Program-made: the position numbers and the translations under genes
Part shown: piece by piece, positions 43,020-50,972 of the stretch
Position numbering within the stretch: the first letter of the stretch is position 1
Layout: every line of letters begins with the position of its first letter
The notes under the pieces: generated by a model
Database searches by the model: none
Seen by the model: only the letters and a program-made list of their open reading frames with translations
What the model was told of the DNA's origin: nothing
Assembly (NCBI GenBank): GCA_963841425.1
Contig: CAWJCL010000002.1
Coordinates: forward strand, 310,001 to 374,000
DNA: 64,000 nucleotides
Reading direction: 5' to 3'
From: DATEOR01 sp963841425
GTDB taxonomy: Bacteria; Actinomycetota; Thermoleophilia; Gaiellales; Gaiellaceae

Positions 43020-44317
43020 GAACCCGGGGTCATCGCCTCTGCCGGCGGGGTCACGGCAACCGAGCCCTGCTCGGCGCCGGTCGAGTCGGCGGGACCGCGA
43101 GCTCCCCATCCTCCATCGAGCGCGTCGAGCACGTCGCGGCCCGACCGAAACTCGCCTTCGAAGCGCCCGGGAGAGAATGCGTCGGCCGTTGCGTTCGAGG
43201 GCACACCCGCGAGGACGAGCTCGGCGATCAGGCGTCCCCAGCCCGGCCCGTGGGAAATACCCCCCTCGTTACAGCCGCCCATTGCATAAAGGCCATCGAT
43301 GCCTCCGACACCGCCGACGAGGCCGCGTTTGTCAGGCGTGAAGCACGGCGTTCCATGGGCGACGCGCATGCTCCGGTACCTGTGCAGAAGAGGGATCGCC
43401 GCAGCGGCCTGGGCGCCGACCCCTTGCGTGTGCAGAACGCCGTCCAGCGGGAGCTGGTCGAACCGCTCGGGAGTGGACGTGTCGACGAACGCGGTGTGCG
43501 GGAAGCAGTTGTAGTCGCAACCCCAGAGGAGGGCGCCGCCTTCTTCCCGCAACCAGATGAAGGCGAACTCGGGGATCATGATGGTCGGCATCGTCCCGGG
43601 CAGGTTTAGCGGCTCCGTCACGATGCGCGAGGCGACAAGAGGGACCATCGAGAGCCAGAGACCGTGCTCGGCGAGTAGCTCGTTGCTCCACGCGCCACAC
43701 GCGACTACCACCGTCTCCGTCTCGATGCGGCCGTGCGCCGTCTCGACGGCCGCAACCCGCCCCCTCTCGATGACGATCCGCTCGACCGGCCGACGAGGCT
43801 CGATCCGACCGCCGAGCCGTCCAAAGCGCTGGGCGAGAGCGAGCGTGGCGCGCGCGGCCGAGACGTAGCCACCGGAAGGATGGAGAAATCCGCGCACGAT
43901 GCCTGCAGCGCTCACGACGCCGGTGATTTCCTCCACCTCTTCCGGCTCGAGCACGCGCTTGTCCGCGACGTGTGGGTCGGCGACAAGCGGCTCAATGTGC
44001 GCCTGCCAGGATTCCTCCGTCGTCGTCGCCCAGAGGTTCCCGTTCCGCTTGAACCCGAGGTCGAAGCCCTCGTCCGCGAGGCGTTCGTAGAAGCGGAGGC
44101 CGTACTCCTCGATCGCGAGCTCCTCCTCCGCCCACTCGGCGATGTAGCCAGCTCCCCACATGCCGATGAACCCTGCGCCTGCGTTCGACGTGCCCTGCGC
44201 GAGCCCGTCGCGTTCGAGAAGGACGAGGTCTCCAACGCCGGATTCGGCCAGATGAACTGCAGCGGACACGCCGAGGATGCCGCCTCCGATCACGACTGCG
44301 TTCGCCCGCTCCGCCAC
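43016..44317 (-). CDS. FAD-dependent amine oxidoreductase (DAO family)
   Basis: Flavoprotein of 433 residues. N-terminal dinucleotide motif VVIGGGILGVSAAVHLAESG, SNAGAGFIGMWGAG, then VVVACGAWSNELL and C-terminal GLYAMGGCNEGGISHGPGWG (second FAD motif). Family includes sarcosine oxidase, dimethylglycine oxidase, glycine oxidase and D-amino-acid oxidases. In the context of TMADH- and GcvT-like genes it may handle an N-methyl amino acid. GTG 44317 start. Confidence 0.87.
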   Translation of the reverse strand: MAERANAVVIGGGILGVSAAVHLAESGVGDLVLLERDGLAQGTSNAGAGFIGMWGAGYIAEWAEEELAIEEYGLRFYERLADEGFDLGFKRNGNLWATTTEESWQAHIEPLVADPHVADKRVLEPEEVEEITGVVSAAGIVRGFLHPSGGYVSAARATLALAQRFGRLGGRIEPRRPVERIVIERGRVAAVETAHGRIETETVVVACGAWSNELLAEHGLWLSMVPLVASRIVTEPLNLPGTMPTIMIPEFAFIWLREEGGALLWGCDYNCFPHTAFVDTSTPERFDQLPLDGVLHTQGVGAQAAAAIPLLHRYRSMRVAHGTPCFTPDKRGLVGGVGGIDGLYAMGGCNEGGISHGPGWGRLIAELVLAGVPSNATADAFSPGRFEGEFRSGRDVLDALDGGWGARGPADSTGAEQGSVAVTPPAEAMTPGS

Positions 44318-44374
44318 TACCAGTGTCCTATTCTGCTCAAGTGCGGATCACCTTTCGCACGCGTTCCAGCCGTC

Positions 44375-44386
44375 CTGTCATTACCG
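44375..44386. promoter_or_regulatory. CTGT-N4-ACAG-type operator before DAO gene (one mismatch)
   Basis: CTGTCATTACCG in the 121-bp gap between the cyclase stop and the DAO oxidase start, about 58 bases ahead of GTG 44317. It lies within GTCC...GGAC, a second symmetric pair. Confidence 0.4.
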
Positions 44387-44438
44387 GACGACGTCCGATC
44401 TTGAATCAATTCCGGATCACCGTCAAGCAGAGGAGCAC

Positions 44439-45392
44439 TCAGAAGATCGCGATCGGATTCCAGGGCGAGCCCGTCCCTCCCGGAAGACGCAGCGGCAACC
44501 CGACGACCATGAACTCGTAGCGGCCTTCCTCCTCGCAGGCGGTTACGAGGTCTTCGAACTGGAGGCTGTCCGAGACGAGCATGCCCATCGCGACGACCTG
44601 CAGGGGGTGGATCGGATAGGTGATGCCGGCGACAACGCTCGGAACCGTCTCCCCGTCGCCGTCGGGCAGGAACGCGGCGATCCCCTTCTCGTGCATCCAC
44701 GGGATCGTGTCGACGTGCACACCGGCCTTGCCTTCTCCGACGGGCGGAGGGCTGTTGTCCCAGGGCCCCAGCTCGAGCCTCCGCCGGTGGTGGCCGGTCC
44801 GGAGCACGACGATGTCGCCTTCTCCGAGCGAGACGCCTTCCGCCGTGGCGCTTTCGTCGAGCTCGGAGCGCGTCACGGCCTCTCCCGGCTCGAGCCAAGG
44901 AACGCCGCGGAGCCTCGGAATGTCCAGCAGGACACCCCGGCCAACGACGCCCGTCGAGTAGGCAGTGATGTCCTGCCTGGTCGCGCCGGTCGTCTTGATC
45001 ACGTCTGTGGCGCCACGACCGTTGTACGTTCGCCCGTCGTAGGAGATGTGGCAGAGGGCGTCGACGTGCGTGTGGCAATCTCCGTGGCACGCCATGCCCA
45101 GGAAGTCGAGCGCGAAGCGGACCTTGCTCCCGTCCACCGGGACGTCGTGGCCCTGCGTGACGAAATGTAGCGCCTGATTGGGATTGTCGGGCCCAGCGAC
45201 CTTGTTGATCGGAATCGCCATCGAGACCCGGCGACCCGAGCGGACGAGCCCGGCGGCCTCGCGGACCTTTTCGGGTGTGATGAGGTTCATCGTCCCGAGC
45301 TCGTCGTCCTCGCCCCACCGACCCCAGTTCTTCACGGACTCGAAGATCGCCTCGAACTCCTCGACGGTCACCTTCGTCGCACCTTCGTTCAC
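44439..45392 (-). CDS. Cyclase/kynurenine formamidase-like metal hydrolase
   Basis: Protein of 317 residues of the cyclase (PF04199-type) superfamily. Metal-binding motif ACHGDCHTHVDALCHI matches HxGTHxDxPxH, with later His in VLRTGHHRRR. WGEDDELGTMNLITPEKV is the typical N-terminal block. Members hydrolyse N-formylkynurenine, isatin or other cyclic amides/lactones. GTG 45392 has AAAGGAG upstream. Confidence 0.87.
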   Translation of the reverse strand: MNEGATKVTVEEFEAIFESVKNWGRWGEDDELGTMNLITPEKVREAAGLVRSGRRVSMAIPINKVAGPDNPNQALHFVTQGHDVPVDGSKVRFALDFLGMACHGDCHTHVDALCHISYDGRTYNGRGATDVIKTTGATRQDITAYSTGVVGRGVLLDIPRLRGVPWLEPGEAVTRSELDESATAEGVSLGEGDIVVLRTGHHRRRLELGPWDNSPPPVGEGKAGVHVDTIPWMHEKGIAAFLPDGDGETVPSVVAGITYPIHPLQVVAMGMLVSDSLQFEDLVTACEEEGRYEFMVVGLPLRLPGGTGSPWNPIAIF

Positions 45393-45556
45393 GCCGGCTC
45401 CTTTCTCTCGCCCTGCTTGGCTCGACTCCCTCGATTGCCGTCATCCCACCGTCGGCGGCCCAGCCGCCCGGCATTTACGAGGTCGCCAATGGGGGGAGCA
45501 GGGTGACCCATGGTGTTCTCGATCGCCTGGACGCGGGCGGACCGTCGCGGGTCTTG

Positions 45557-45568
45557 CTGTAGGGACAG
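45557..45568. promoter_or_regulatory. CTGT-N4-ACAG operator in divergent gap
   Basis: CTGTAGGGACAG, an exact match of the outer CTGT/ACAG arms, located between divergent cyclase and aldolase-like genes. Confidence 0.5.
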
Positions 45569-45640
45569 GACGACGTTATGGTCGCACGCGTATGGCGTCA
45601 AGCGCCGAAACCGTATGAGCGGGCGTCCGCGCGCGTGAGC

Positions 45641-45762
45641 CGATTTCAAGACAAGGGTGACGTCAAGACCGGAGCGACCCAAGGAGCCGAGCTGGGAATC
45701 GCCGAGCGCTTCGTCAAGGAACGAGCAAGGGTCGTCGCTTGCGCTCGCCACTCAAACAAGCC
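45641..45762 (+). pseudogene. Remnant of an SDR N-terminus
   Basis: The frame reads RFQDKGDVKTGATQGAELGI then AERFVKERARVVACARHSNK, matching the first 40 residues of an SDR (GKVALVTGATQGIGLGIAERFVKEGARVV). Key glycines are changed (TGATQGAELG) and nothing of the catalytic half remains. Probably a third SDR lost from this locus. Confidence 0.5.
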
Positions 45763-45882
45763 GCGCTCGGAGGAGGACTCGCTGGTCGACGTACTATGGG
45801 GGCACACAGGAGGCGCCGGCCTGACGGTGGGCATCCGTCTCGATCTCGAGCGGGTAGTCGACGACACGAGCGGGGGCAGCGT

Positions 45883-47025
45883 ATGAGCACCTTCGCGCTC
45901 TCGGAGCAACTCCTCGAGCGCTTCGGGGATCAGATCGGCCGCGGCCGCTCGGAGGTGACGACGCCAGCTCTTCTGCTCGACCTCGATAAGGCGAAGCGGA
46001 ACATCGAGACGATGGCAGCGAAGTTCCGCGAGTTGCCGGCGGAGCTGCGCCCGCACGTCAAGGTCCACAAGTCGCCGAGGCTTGCCCAAATGCAGATCGC
46101 AGCGGGCGCCGTCGGCGTCGCGTGCGCGACAGCCTGGGAAGCGATCGTCATGGCCGAGGCAGGGATCGAGGATGTCCTTCTCGCGAACCAAGTCGTCCGC
46201 GACGACAAGATCCAGGCACTCGTCGCCTGTGCCCGCGAGCATCGCATCACGGTCACCGTCGACGATGTCCGAAATGTCGACCAGCTCGGCAAGGCGGCGG
46301 CTGCGGGCGGTGTCCGGCTCGAGGTCCTGATCGAGGTCGACGTCGGCATGGGTCGCTGCGGCGTTCGGACGAAGGGGGACGCGCTCCCGCTCGCCGAACG
46401 CATCGCCGACCTTCCCGCACTGAAGCTGCGCGGCCTGCAGGGTTACGAGGGACATTGCATGCTCGAGCCCGATCGTGCGAAGCGCTTAGCTGACGCGGGG
46501 GCAGCAAACGAGAAGGTGGTCGAAGCCTTCGACTTCCTCGTGGACCGTGGCCATCCGGTCGAGATCGTCTCTGCCGGCGGCACTGGGACCTACTTCATCA
46601 CGGGCGCCAACCCGCGGATCGACGAAGTGCAAGCCGGCTCGTACGCCCTTATGGACTGCTTTCACGGAAATCTCGTCCCGGGTGGCTTTGAGGTCGCCAT
46701 GACGGTCGCGGGCACCGTCATTTCACGGCAGCGACAGACCGTGGTCCTCGATTGCGGTCGCAAGTCGGTGGGGATTGACTTCGTCACTCCGCCGCTCGTG
46801 GCCCACCCCGAGGCGACCGTGCGCTACTACGCTGAGGAGCACTGCCTCGCGGATTTCCCTGGCACGCCGCCCCTTGATCTCGGAGACGTCGCCGAGGTCA
46901 TTGCCGGCTACGGCCCGACGACCGTGAACCTGCACGACGTCTTCCTCGTGTTGGAGAACGACATCGTTACGGACATCTGGCCCGTGACCGCACGAGGGTC
47001 GGGCCGCCCGAGAGGGCTGCACTGA
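45883..47025 (+). CDS. D-threonine aldolase-like PLP enzyme (alanine-racemase-type barrel)
   Basis: Protein of 380 residues. N-terminal barrel: VTTPALLLDLDKAKRNIETM, LRPHVKVHKSPRLAQMQIAA with the PLP lysine in VKVHKS, EVDVGMGRCGVR, LQGYEGHC; C-terminal domain with VVLDCGRKSVG, FLVLENDIVTDIWPV. Fits D-threonine aldolase/DSD1 (D-serine dehydratase-like) proteins, which cleave D-3-hydroxy-amino acids to glycine plus aldehyde or dehydrate them. ATG 45883; ribosome site weak. Only plus-strand enzyme gene at the island's right side. Confidence 0.87.
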   Translation: MSTFALSEQLLERFGDQIGRGRSEVTTPALLLDLDKAKRNIETMAAKFRELPAELRPHVKVHKSPRLAQMQIAAGAVGVACATAWEAIVMAEAGIEDVLLANQVVRDDKIQALVACAREHRITVTVDDVRNVDQLGKAAAAGGVRLEVLIEVDVGMGRCGVRTKGDALPLAERIADLPALKLRGLQGYEGHCMLEPDRAKRLADAGAANEKVVEAFDFLVDRGHPVEIVSAGGTGTYFITGANPRIDEVQAGSYALMDCFHGNLVPGGFEVAMTVAGTVISRQRQTVVLDCGRKSVGIDFVTPPLVAHPEATVRYYAEEHCLADFPGTPPLDLGDVAEVIAGYGPTTVNLHDVFLVLENDIVTDIWPVTARGSGRPRGLH

Positions 47026-47111
47026 CGCTTCGGGTCGGAGCGGCGCTCGACGGAGGACGTTCGCACTGGGCTGCACCCGCCGAGTCGCGGCTGGCGCGAA
47101 TCGCAAGCGTC

Positions 47112-47146
47112 CTTATACCGAGCGGGATAACACCGTTGGGTATAAG
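47112..47146. terminator. Inverted repeat after aldolase-like gene
   Basis: CTTATACC and GGTATAAG form an 8-bp inverted repeat with a 19-base loop, 87 bases after the aldolase-like stop. Could be an operator or a weak terminator. Confidence 0.35.
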
Positions 47147-47252
47147 AGCTCGTCGTAACCACGCCAGGCGCAATCGCCTTGGCGGTGGCCCTCCTGGAAG
47201 GCCATCCAGCGAAATTTAGGTCACTCCCTCCGGCACTCCCTAGCGTCGGTGG

Positions 47253-47579
47253 GTGCAACTTGCAGAATGGGACATTCGCGCCGGTGATGCCTTCGAGCTC
47301 GTTTCCGAGCTCGGGGATGCATCCGTGCAGCTGACGGTCACCTCGCCGCCCTACAACATCGGCAAGCGCTACGAGCGCCGCGTCGCGCTCGAGCGCTACC
47401 TCGCGCCCTACCGTGGTTTCGCCAAGAGCCTGTACCGAAAGACGGCCGAAAAGGGCCTCGTCTGCTGGCAGGTCGGGAGCTACGTCAAGGACGGCACGGT
47501 GATACCCCTCGACTGCCTCTTCCTGCCGCTCTTCCTCGAAGCGGGCTTCCGCTCAACCTCTCGCAGAACGGCCCCGTAG
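47253..47579 (+). pseudogene. Truncated site-specific DNA methyltransferase (N4/N6 type)
   Basis: Begins GTG and reads WDIRAGDAFELVSELGDASV, VQLTVTSPPYNIGKRYE (catalytic TSPPY motif), LVCWQVGSYVKDGTVIPLDC, LFLPLFLEAGF, the first third of a beta-class adenine/cytosine-N4 methyltransferase. After about 98 residues family similarity stops and TAG follows. The SAM-binding FxGxG motif and target-recognition region are missing. Adjacent to the right att-like repeat, so probably truncated by a deletion at the island edge. Confidence 0.75.
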
Positions 47580-47691
47580 TCGCTCCGGTCGAACTCCTCG
47601 ATGATCGCGTCCGGGTGGTCGTTGTAGTAGAGCGCCTGGCGGGGCGAGAAATCGAACCGGCGCCGGCGCCGCTGTCGGACGCGGGATTCCG

Positions 47692-47785
47692 CGTTTTCGA
47701 TTACCTGCGGGATGTAACGATTGTCGCGATCCATATTTGGCTTGAAACCTGAGGTGGAGGCGGCGGGAATCGAACCCGCGTCCGC
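47692..47785. repeat. Right copy of ssrA-derived direct repeat (candidate attR)
   Basis: Ninety-four bases matching 25597-25687 in the same orientation. Includes the last 33-35 nt of the intact ssrA and about 60 nt of its 3' flank. Conservative codon-like differences in the flank (minus-strand reading NRYIPQVIEN in both) hint that the flank encodes or once encoded a protein start. Confidence 0.8.
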
Positions 47786-48113
47786 GGACGCACCGGGGAG
47801 AGCCTCTACAAGCTTGTCCTGCGATTTCGTTTCACCCGCCGGCCGGTTGCAGGCCACCTACCGACGGGCTAGCCATCCTTTGGAAGTCCCACTCCGGGCG
47901 ATTGGCTCTCCCTCGGCGGCAAGCCCGTTGTTGGCGCCGGATTCCGTCCCACGGGCCGAAGGCGGAGCGACGTCGCTACCTAACTAGGCTAGGCAGCGAG
48001 TGCGAGATCGTTCTTCGCACTTGCGTTGTTCCCGGTTGTTTTACGAGGCCGACCGGGGACCTCGGCTTGCAGCTCTTCCGGAGAACCGACCACGTCGAAA
48101 CCAGGTCGCCCCC
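47753..48113 (-). ncRNA. ssrA: tmRNA (ssrA)
   Basis: Transfer-messenger RNA for trans-translation with SmpB, encoded 376 bases downstream of smpB on the same strand. The 5' end GGGGGCG pairs over seven bases with the 3' CGCCUCC; the 5' part has the conserved GGTTTCGACG and the 3' part the TPsiC arm GGGTTCGATTCCC. The tag frame is 48024-47989: codons from GCA spell ASAKNDLALAA then TAG, ending in the ALAA degron. CCA is not fully encoded (ACC then T). A perfect TATAAT lies just upstream. Confidence 0.95.
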
Positions 48114-48122
48114 AGATGGCGC

Positions 48123-48128
48123 ATTATA
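48123..48128 (-). promoter_or_regulatory. -10 box of ssrA
   Basis: Minus-strand TATAAT, nine bases before the mature tmRNA 5' G. No clear -35 consensus; the precursor 5' leader would be very short. Confidence 0.6.
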
Positions 48129-48162
48129 GCCGCGCAGGCTTCCATTCCCGTCCTCGCCGGCC

Positions 48163-48387
48163 TCAGCAGGCGCCCGCCGAGCGCCGGCGCCGGTGGAACG
48201 CCGTGATGACGGCGACGTCTGTGACGACGATTGCGAGGGCGATCAGGAGCCGCAGCCACCACTCGGCGTCGTCCCCGAGCACCTGCTGCTGTACTGCGAC
48301 TATGGGCACGATGGGGATGGCGTAGGCCCAGAGCGGAGCCCAACGGCCCTCTGCATCCCCGCACTTGAATAGCGCGCTTCCTTTCAT
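48163..48387 (-). CDS. Small membrane protein (74 aa)
   Basis: Seventy-four residues with two hydrophobic segments (WAPLWAYAIPIVPIVAV and LLIALAIVVTDVAVITAF) and a basic, Arg-rich end (HRRRRSAG). ATG 48387 is preceded by AAGGGGGAAA. Lies between smpB and ssrA. No family recognised. Confidence 0.55.
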   Translation of the reverse strand: MKGSALFKCGDAEGRWAPLWAYAIPIVPIVAVQQQVLGDDAEWWLRLLIALAIVVTDVAVITAFHRRRRSAGAC

Positions 48388-48488
48388 CCGGTTTCCCCCT
48401 TCGAATCGTACGAAGGAACAGAGTGGCGGAAACGTCGATGGGCCGCAGTGGGGCCAGCGTGCGTCTCAAAGTGCGGGCAGCCGAACCA

Positions 48489-48953
48489 TCAGCCGCGCCG
48501 CGACTTGAGCGCCCGTTCGATCTGGCGCTTCGCGTCGCGCTCCGCGAGATCCCGCCGCTTGTCACGAGCCTCCTTGCCCCGTGCCAGGGCGACTTCGACC
48601 TTCACCTTTCCGTCCTTGAAGTAGATGCGCGTGGGGACGAGTGTCAGGCCGCGCTCCCGCGTCTTGCCGAGGAGGGAATCGATCTCGCGGCGGTGGAGGA
48701 GAAGCTTTCGGTCGCGATCGGGCTCGTGGTTTTGAATGTTCCCCTGTGCGTACTCGTCTATGTGCGCCCCGACGAGCCACACCTCGCCGTCGCGCACGTC
48801 CGCGAATGCGCGCGCGAGGTCCGCGCGGCCGGCGCGCAGCGACTTCACCTCCGTGCCCGTGAGCGCGATGCCCGCCTCGTAGCGCTCGAGCAAGTGGTAG
48901 TCGTGCCGCGCCCGCCTGTTCTCCGCAATGAGCTTGATCCCGCCGGACGACAT
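48489..48953 (-). CDS. smpB: SsrA-binding protein SmpB
   Basis: Protein of 154 residues. IKLIAENRRARHDYHLLERY, GIALTGTEVKSLRAGRADLA, DIDEYAQGN-type segment (AHIDEYAQGNIQNHEPDRDR), KLLLHRREID and C-terminal RDLAERDAKRQIERALK tail are diagnostic. Binds tmRNA and delivers it to stalled ribosomes; the basic tail occupies the empty mRNA channel. ATG 48953. Confidence 0.97.
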   Translation of the reverse strand: MSSGGIKLIAENRRARHDYHLLERYEAGIALTGTEVKSLRAGRADLARAFADVRDGEVWLVGAHIDEYAQGNIQNHEPDRDRKLLLHRREIDSLLGKTRERGLTLVPTRIYFKDGKVKVEVALARGKEARDKRRDLAERDAKRQIERALKSRRG

Positions 48954-49162
48954 CCCTGGATTGGACCAAAAACTCGCCGAGCCGGGTGTCGCTTTCGTCC
49001 ACCCCTCCGACGAACCTTCGGCTTCCGCCTAGAGCCTGCCGGTGAGGCTTCAACCTACTCGCGCCCCGTGCTCGGCGCATGAGGGACGTTAAGGCCGCGG
49101 CCCCTTCGGTTCAAGGGACCGCGGAAACTCTTTCTCGCAAAGAGCGAGGTTTTCGCGAGACA

Positions 49163-50860
49163 TCATCCTGAAACGATCTCGAGACTGACCCGCCCGCTGG
49201 GCTTTTCGATCCTCTCGATGCGGACCCGGATCCCGTCGCCAAGCCGGTAGGAAAAGCCGCTCCGCCGGCCGACGAGTGCGGTCGCAAGAGGATTCAGCTC
49301 GAAGTAGTCGCCGAGGAGCTTTCGCGCCGGCACGTAGCCCTCGAAGACGGCGTCGAAGCGCACGAAGATGCCGGAGCCGATCGCCCCGACGATCTCGCCG
49401 TCGAACTCCGTGTCCCACCCCTCTTCGAAGAGGCGGCGCTCGAGAAGCCAGGCGAGGCAGATCTCGTCCGCCTTGTACTCGACGGACGAGAGCTCGCGCT
49501 CGCGGACGGACGTCCACTCGGCAACGTCCTCGAGCTCGTCCGGAAGCGGCTCGTCGGAGACCCCGAGCTCGCGGAGAAGCGCGCGGTGCACCACGAGGTC
49601 CGGATAGCGGCGGATCGGCGAGGTGAAGTGGCAGTAGGCTCGGCTCGCAAGGCCGGAGTGGCCGAGGTTTCGCGGGTCGTAACGGGCTTGCTTGAGCGCG
49701 CGGAGAACCAGCGAGGGGAAGGCCTCCCGGCCGCGGCTCGACTGCTCGGTGTACTCGGCGATGCGCTCGCTGACGCGCGCCGCGAGCTTGGCCGCCTCGC
49801 CCGAGGTCAGGTGCTCAGGGACGGGCGGCGTCGGCACCTCGAGCTCGGCGAGCTTGGCGAGAAGAAGCTCGACCGACTGCGGCTCGGGCCGCTCGTGCAC
49901 ACGGTAGAGCGCCTCGCGCTTGCGCCCACCGAGCAGGCCCGCGACCGCCTCGTTGGCGAGGATCATCATCTCCTCGACGAGCGAGTGCGCGAGCGGCTCG
50001 GCTTCGATCCAGGCACGCTCGACTCCCCCTTCGCCGTCGAACTCGAAGGCCGTCTCACCCGCTTCGATCCTGAGCGCCCCCCGCGCGTAGCGCTTGCGCC
50101 GAAGCTCCATGGCGACGCGCTCGGCGAGGCGAAGCGTCTCCGTGGTCTCCTCGGGTGCGCGCTCGTCTCCGGCGAGAATCGCCTGGGCGTGCGAGTAGGT
50201 GAGGCGCTCACGGCTCCGGATCACGCTGTGGTAGAAGAGCGGCTCGCCGGGCGCAAGGTCGGCGTCGAAGAGCACCTCGACGGTCACGCAGCGGCGGTCC
50301 TGGTGCGGGCGCAGGCTGCAAAGGTCGGCCGAGAGCAACTCCGGAAGCATCGGCTCGACCCGGCCCGGCACGTACGAGGAGAAGGCGCGCTCAGCCGCAT
50401 CCCGGTCGAGGGGCGAGCCGGCCGGGACGTAGGCGCTCACGTCCGCGATGTGGACCCAGGCGCGAATGCCCTCCCCTTCGCGGCGGAAGCTCAGGGCGTC
50501 GTCGAAATCCTTCGCCTCGTCGGGATCGATCGTGAACGCGAAGAGGTCGCGCAGGTCGGTTCGGTCCGGCTCGAGCTCCTCGGGCGGAGGCGGGACAGGC
50601 GCGTGCGGGCGTCGGACCCCCTCGTGCCAGAGCAGGCCCTCGAGCACGGCGCCGACATCGCCCGGGCGGCCGAGCACGGCCTCGACCTTCGCCCGGCCGC
50701 GGCCGAGGCGGAGGACGACGAGGTCGCCCGCGGACGCATCGCCGCTCCCCTTGCGGTCGACCGTGACCGAGGCGCCGCCTTCGAAGAAAGGCTCGCCCAC
50801 CAGGAGCTTCCCGCGCCTGGCGAGCTCGGCTACGAGGGATGTGCCGGCCGGTGGCGTCAC
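49163..50860 (-). CDS. rnr: Ribonuclease R (RNB family), short actinobacterial form
   Basis: 3'-5' exoribonuclease of 565 residues, shorter than the roughly 800 residues of E. coli RNase R: N-terminal cold-shock domains are reduced. RNB catalytic block FTIDPDEAKDFDDALSF with the Asp cluster, HIADVSAYV, RCVTVEVLFD, YCHFTSPIRRYPDLVVHRAL and a C-terminal S1 domain (GAIGSGIFVRFDAVFEGYVP). Degrades structured RNA, including mRNAs released by trans-translation, which suits its place next to smpB and ssrA. GTG 50860. Confidence 0.93.
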   Translation of the reverse strand: MTPPAGTSLVAELARRGKLLVGEPFFEGGASVTVDRKGSGDASAGDLVVLRLGRGRAKVEAVLGRPGDVGAVLEGLLWHEGVRRPHAPVPPPPEELEPDRTDLRDLFAFTIDPDEAKDFDDALSFRREGEGIRAWVHIADVSAYVPAGSPLDRDAAERAFSSYVPGRVEPMLPELLSADLCSLRPHQDRRCVTVEVLFDADLAPGEPLFYHSVIRSRERLTYSHAQAILAGDERAPEETTETLRLAERVAMELRRKRYARGALRIEAGETAFEFDGEGGVERAWIEAEPLAHSLVEEMMILANEAVAGLLGGRKREALYRVHERPEPQSVELLLAKLAELEVPTPPVPEHLTSGEAAKLAARVSERIAEYTEQSSRGREAFPSLVLRALKQARYDPRNLGHSGLASRAYCHFTSPIRRYPDLVVHRALLRELGVSDEPLPDELEDVAEWTSVRERELSSVEYKADEICLAWLLERRLFEEGWDTEFDGEIVGAIGSGIFVRFDAVFEGYVPARKLLGDYFELNPLATALVGRRSGFSYRLGDGIRVRIERIEKPSGRVSLEIVSG

Positions 50861-50972
50861 CCCGCTCAGAGCGCGCGAAGGTCCCGGTGGCCAAGGACGC
50901 AGGAAGCTCGCGTACTTGCAGCCGCTCCTGAGCCGGTGTCCGTCACCGGTCGGGACATCTCAATTCCACGCG

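Larger units (their letters stand above)
45393..45882. other. 490-bp divergent gap with an operator and an SDR remnant
   Basis: Between the minus-strand cyclase and the plus-strand D-threonine-aldolase-like gene. It holds a CTGT-N4-ACAG site (45557-45568) and the decayed SDR start listed separately. No complete gene is supportable. Confidence 0.5.
25688..47691. mobile_element. Putative ssrA-associated genomic island (about 22 kb, no integrase)
   Basis: Segment enclosed by the two direct repeats at 25597-25687 and 47692-47785. ssrA 3' ends are classical attachment sites for tyrosine-recombinase islands. The right repeat belongs to an intact ssrA and the left repeat is an isolated 3' end, matching integration geometry. 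Cargo is catabolic, with a truncated DNA methyltransferase next to the right repeat. No integrase, excisionase or transposase was found, so the element would be immobile now. Whole-island status is inference; the repeats are seen. Confidence 0.5.

Noticed and set aside
47480..47857. 125-codon minus ORF covering ssrA end and methyltransferase fragment
   Set aside because: As annotated it runs through the tmRNA gene and antisense of the methyltransferase; only its central part may be a gene remnant.
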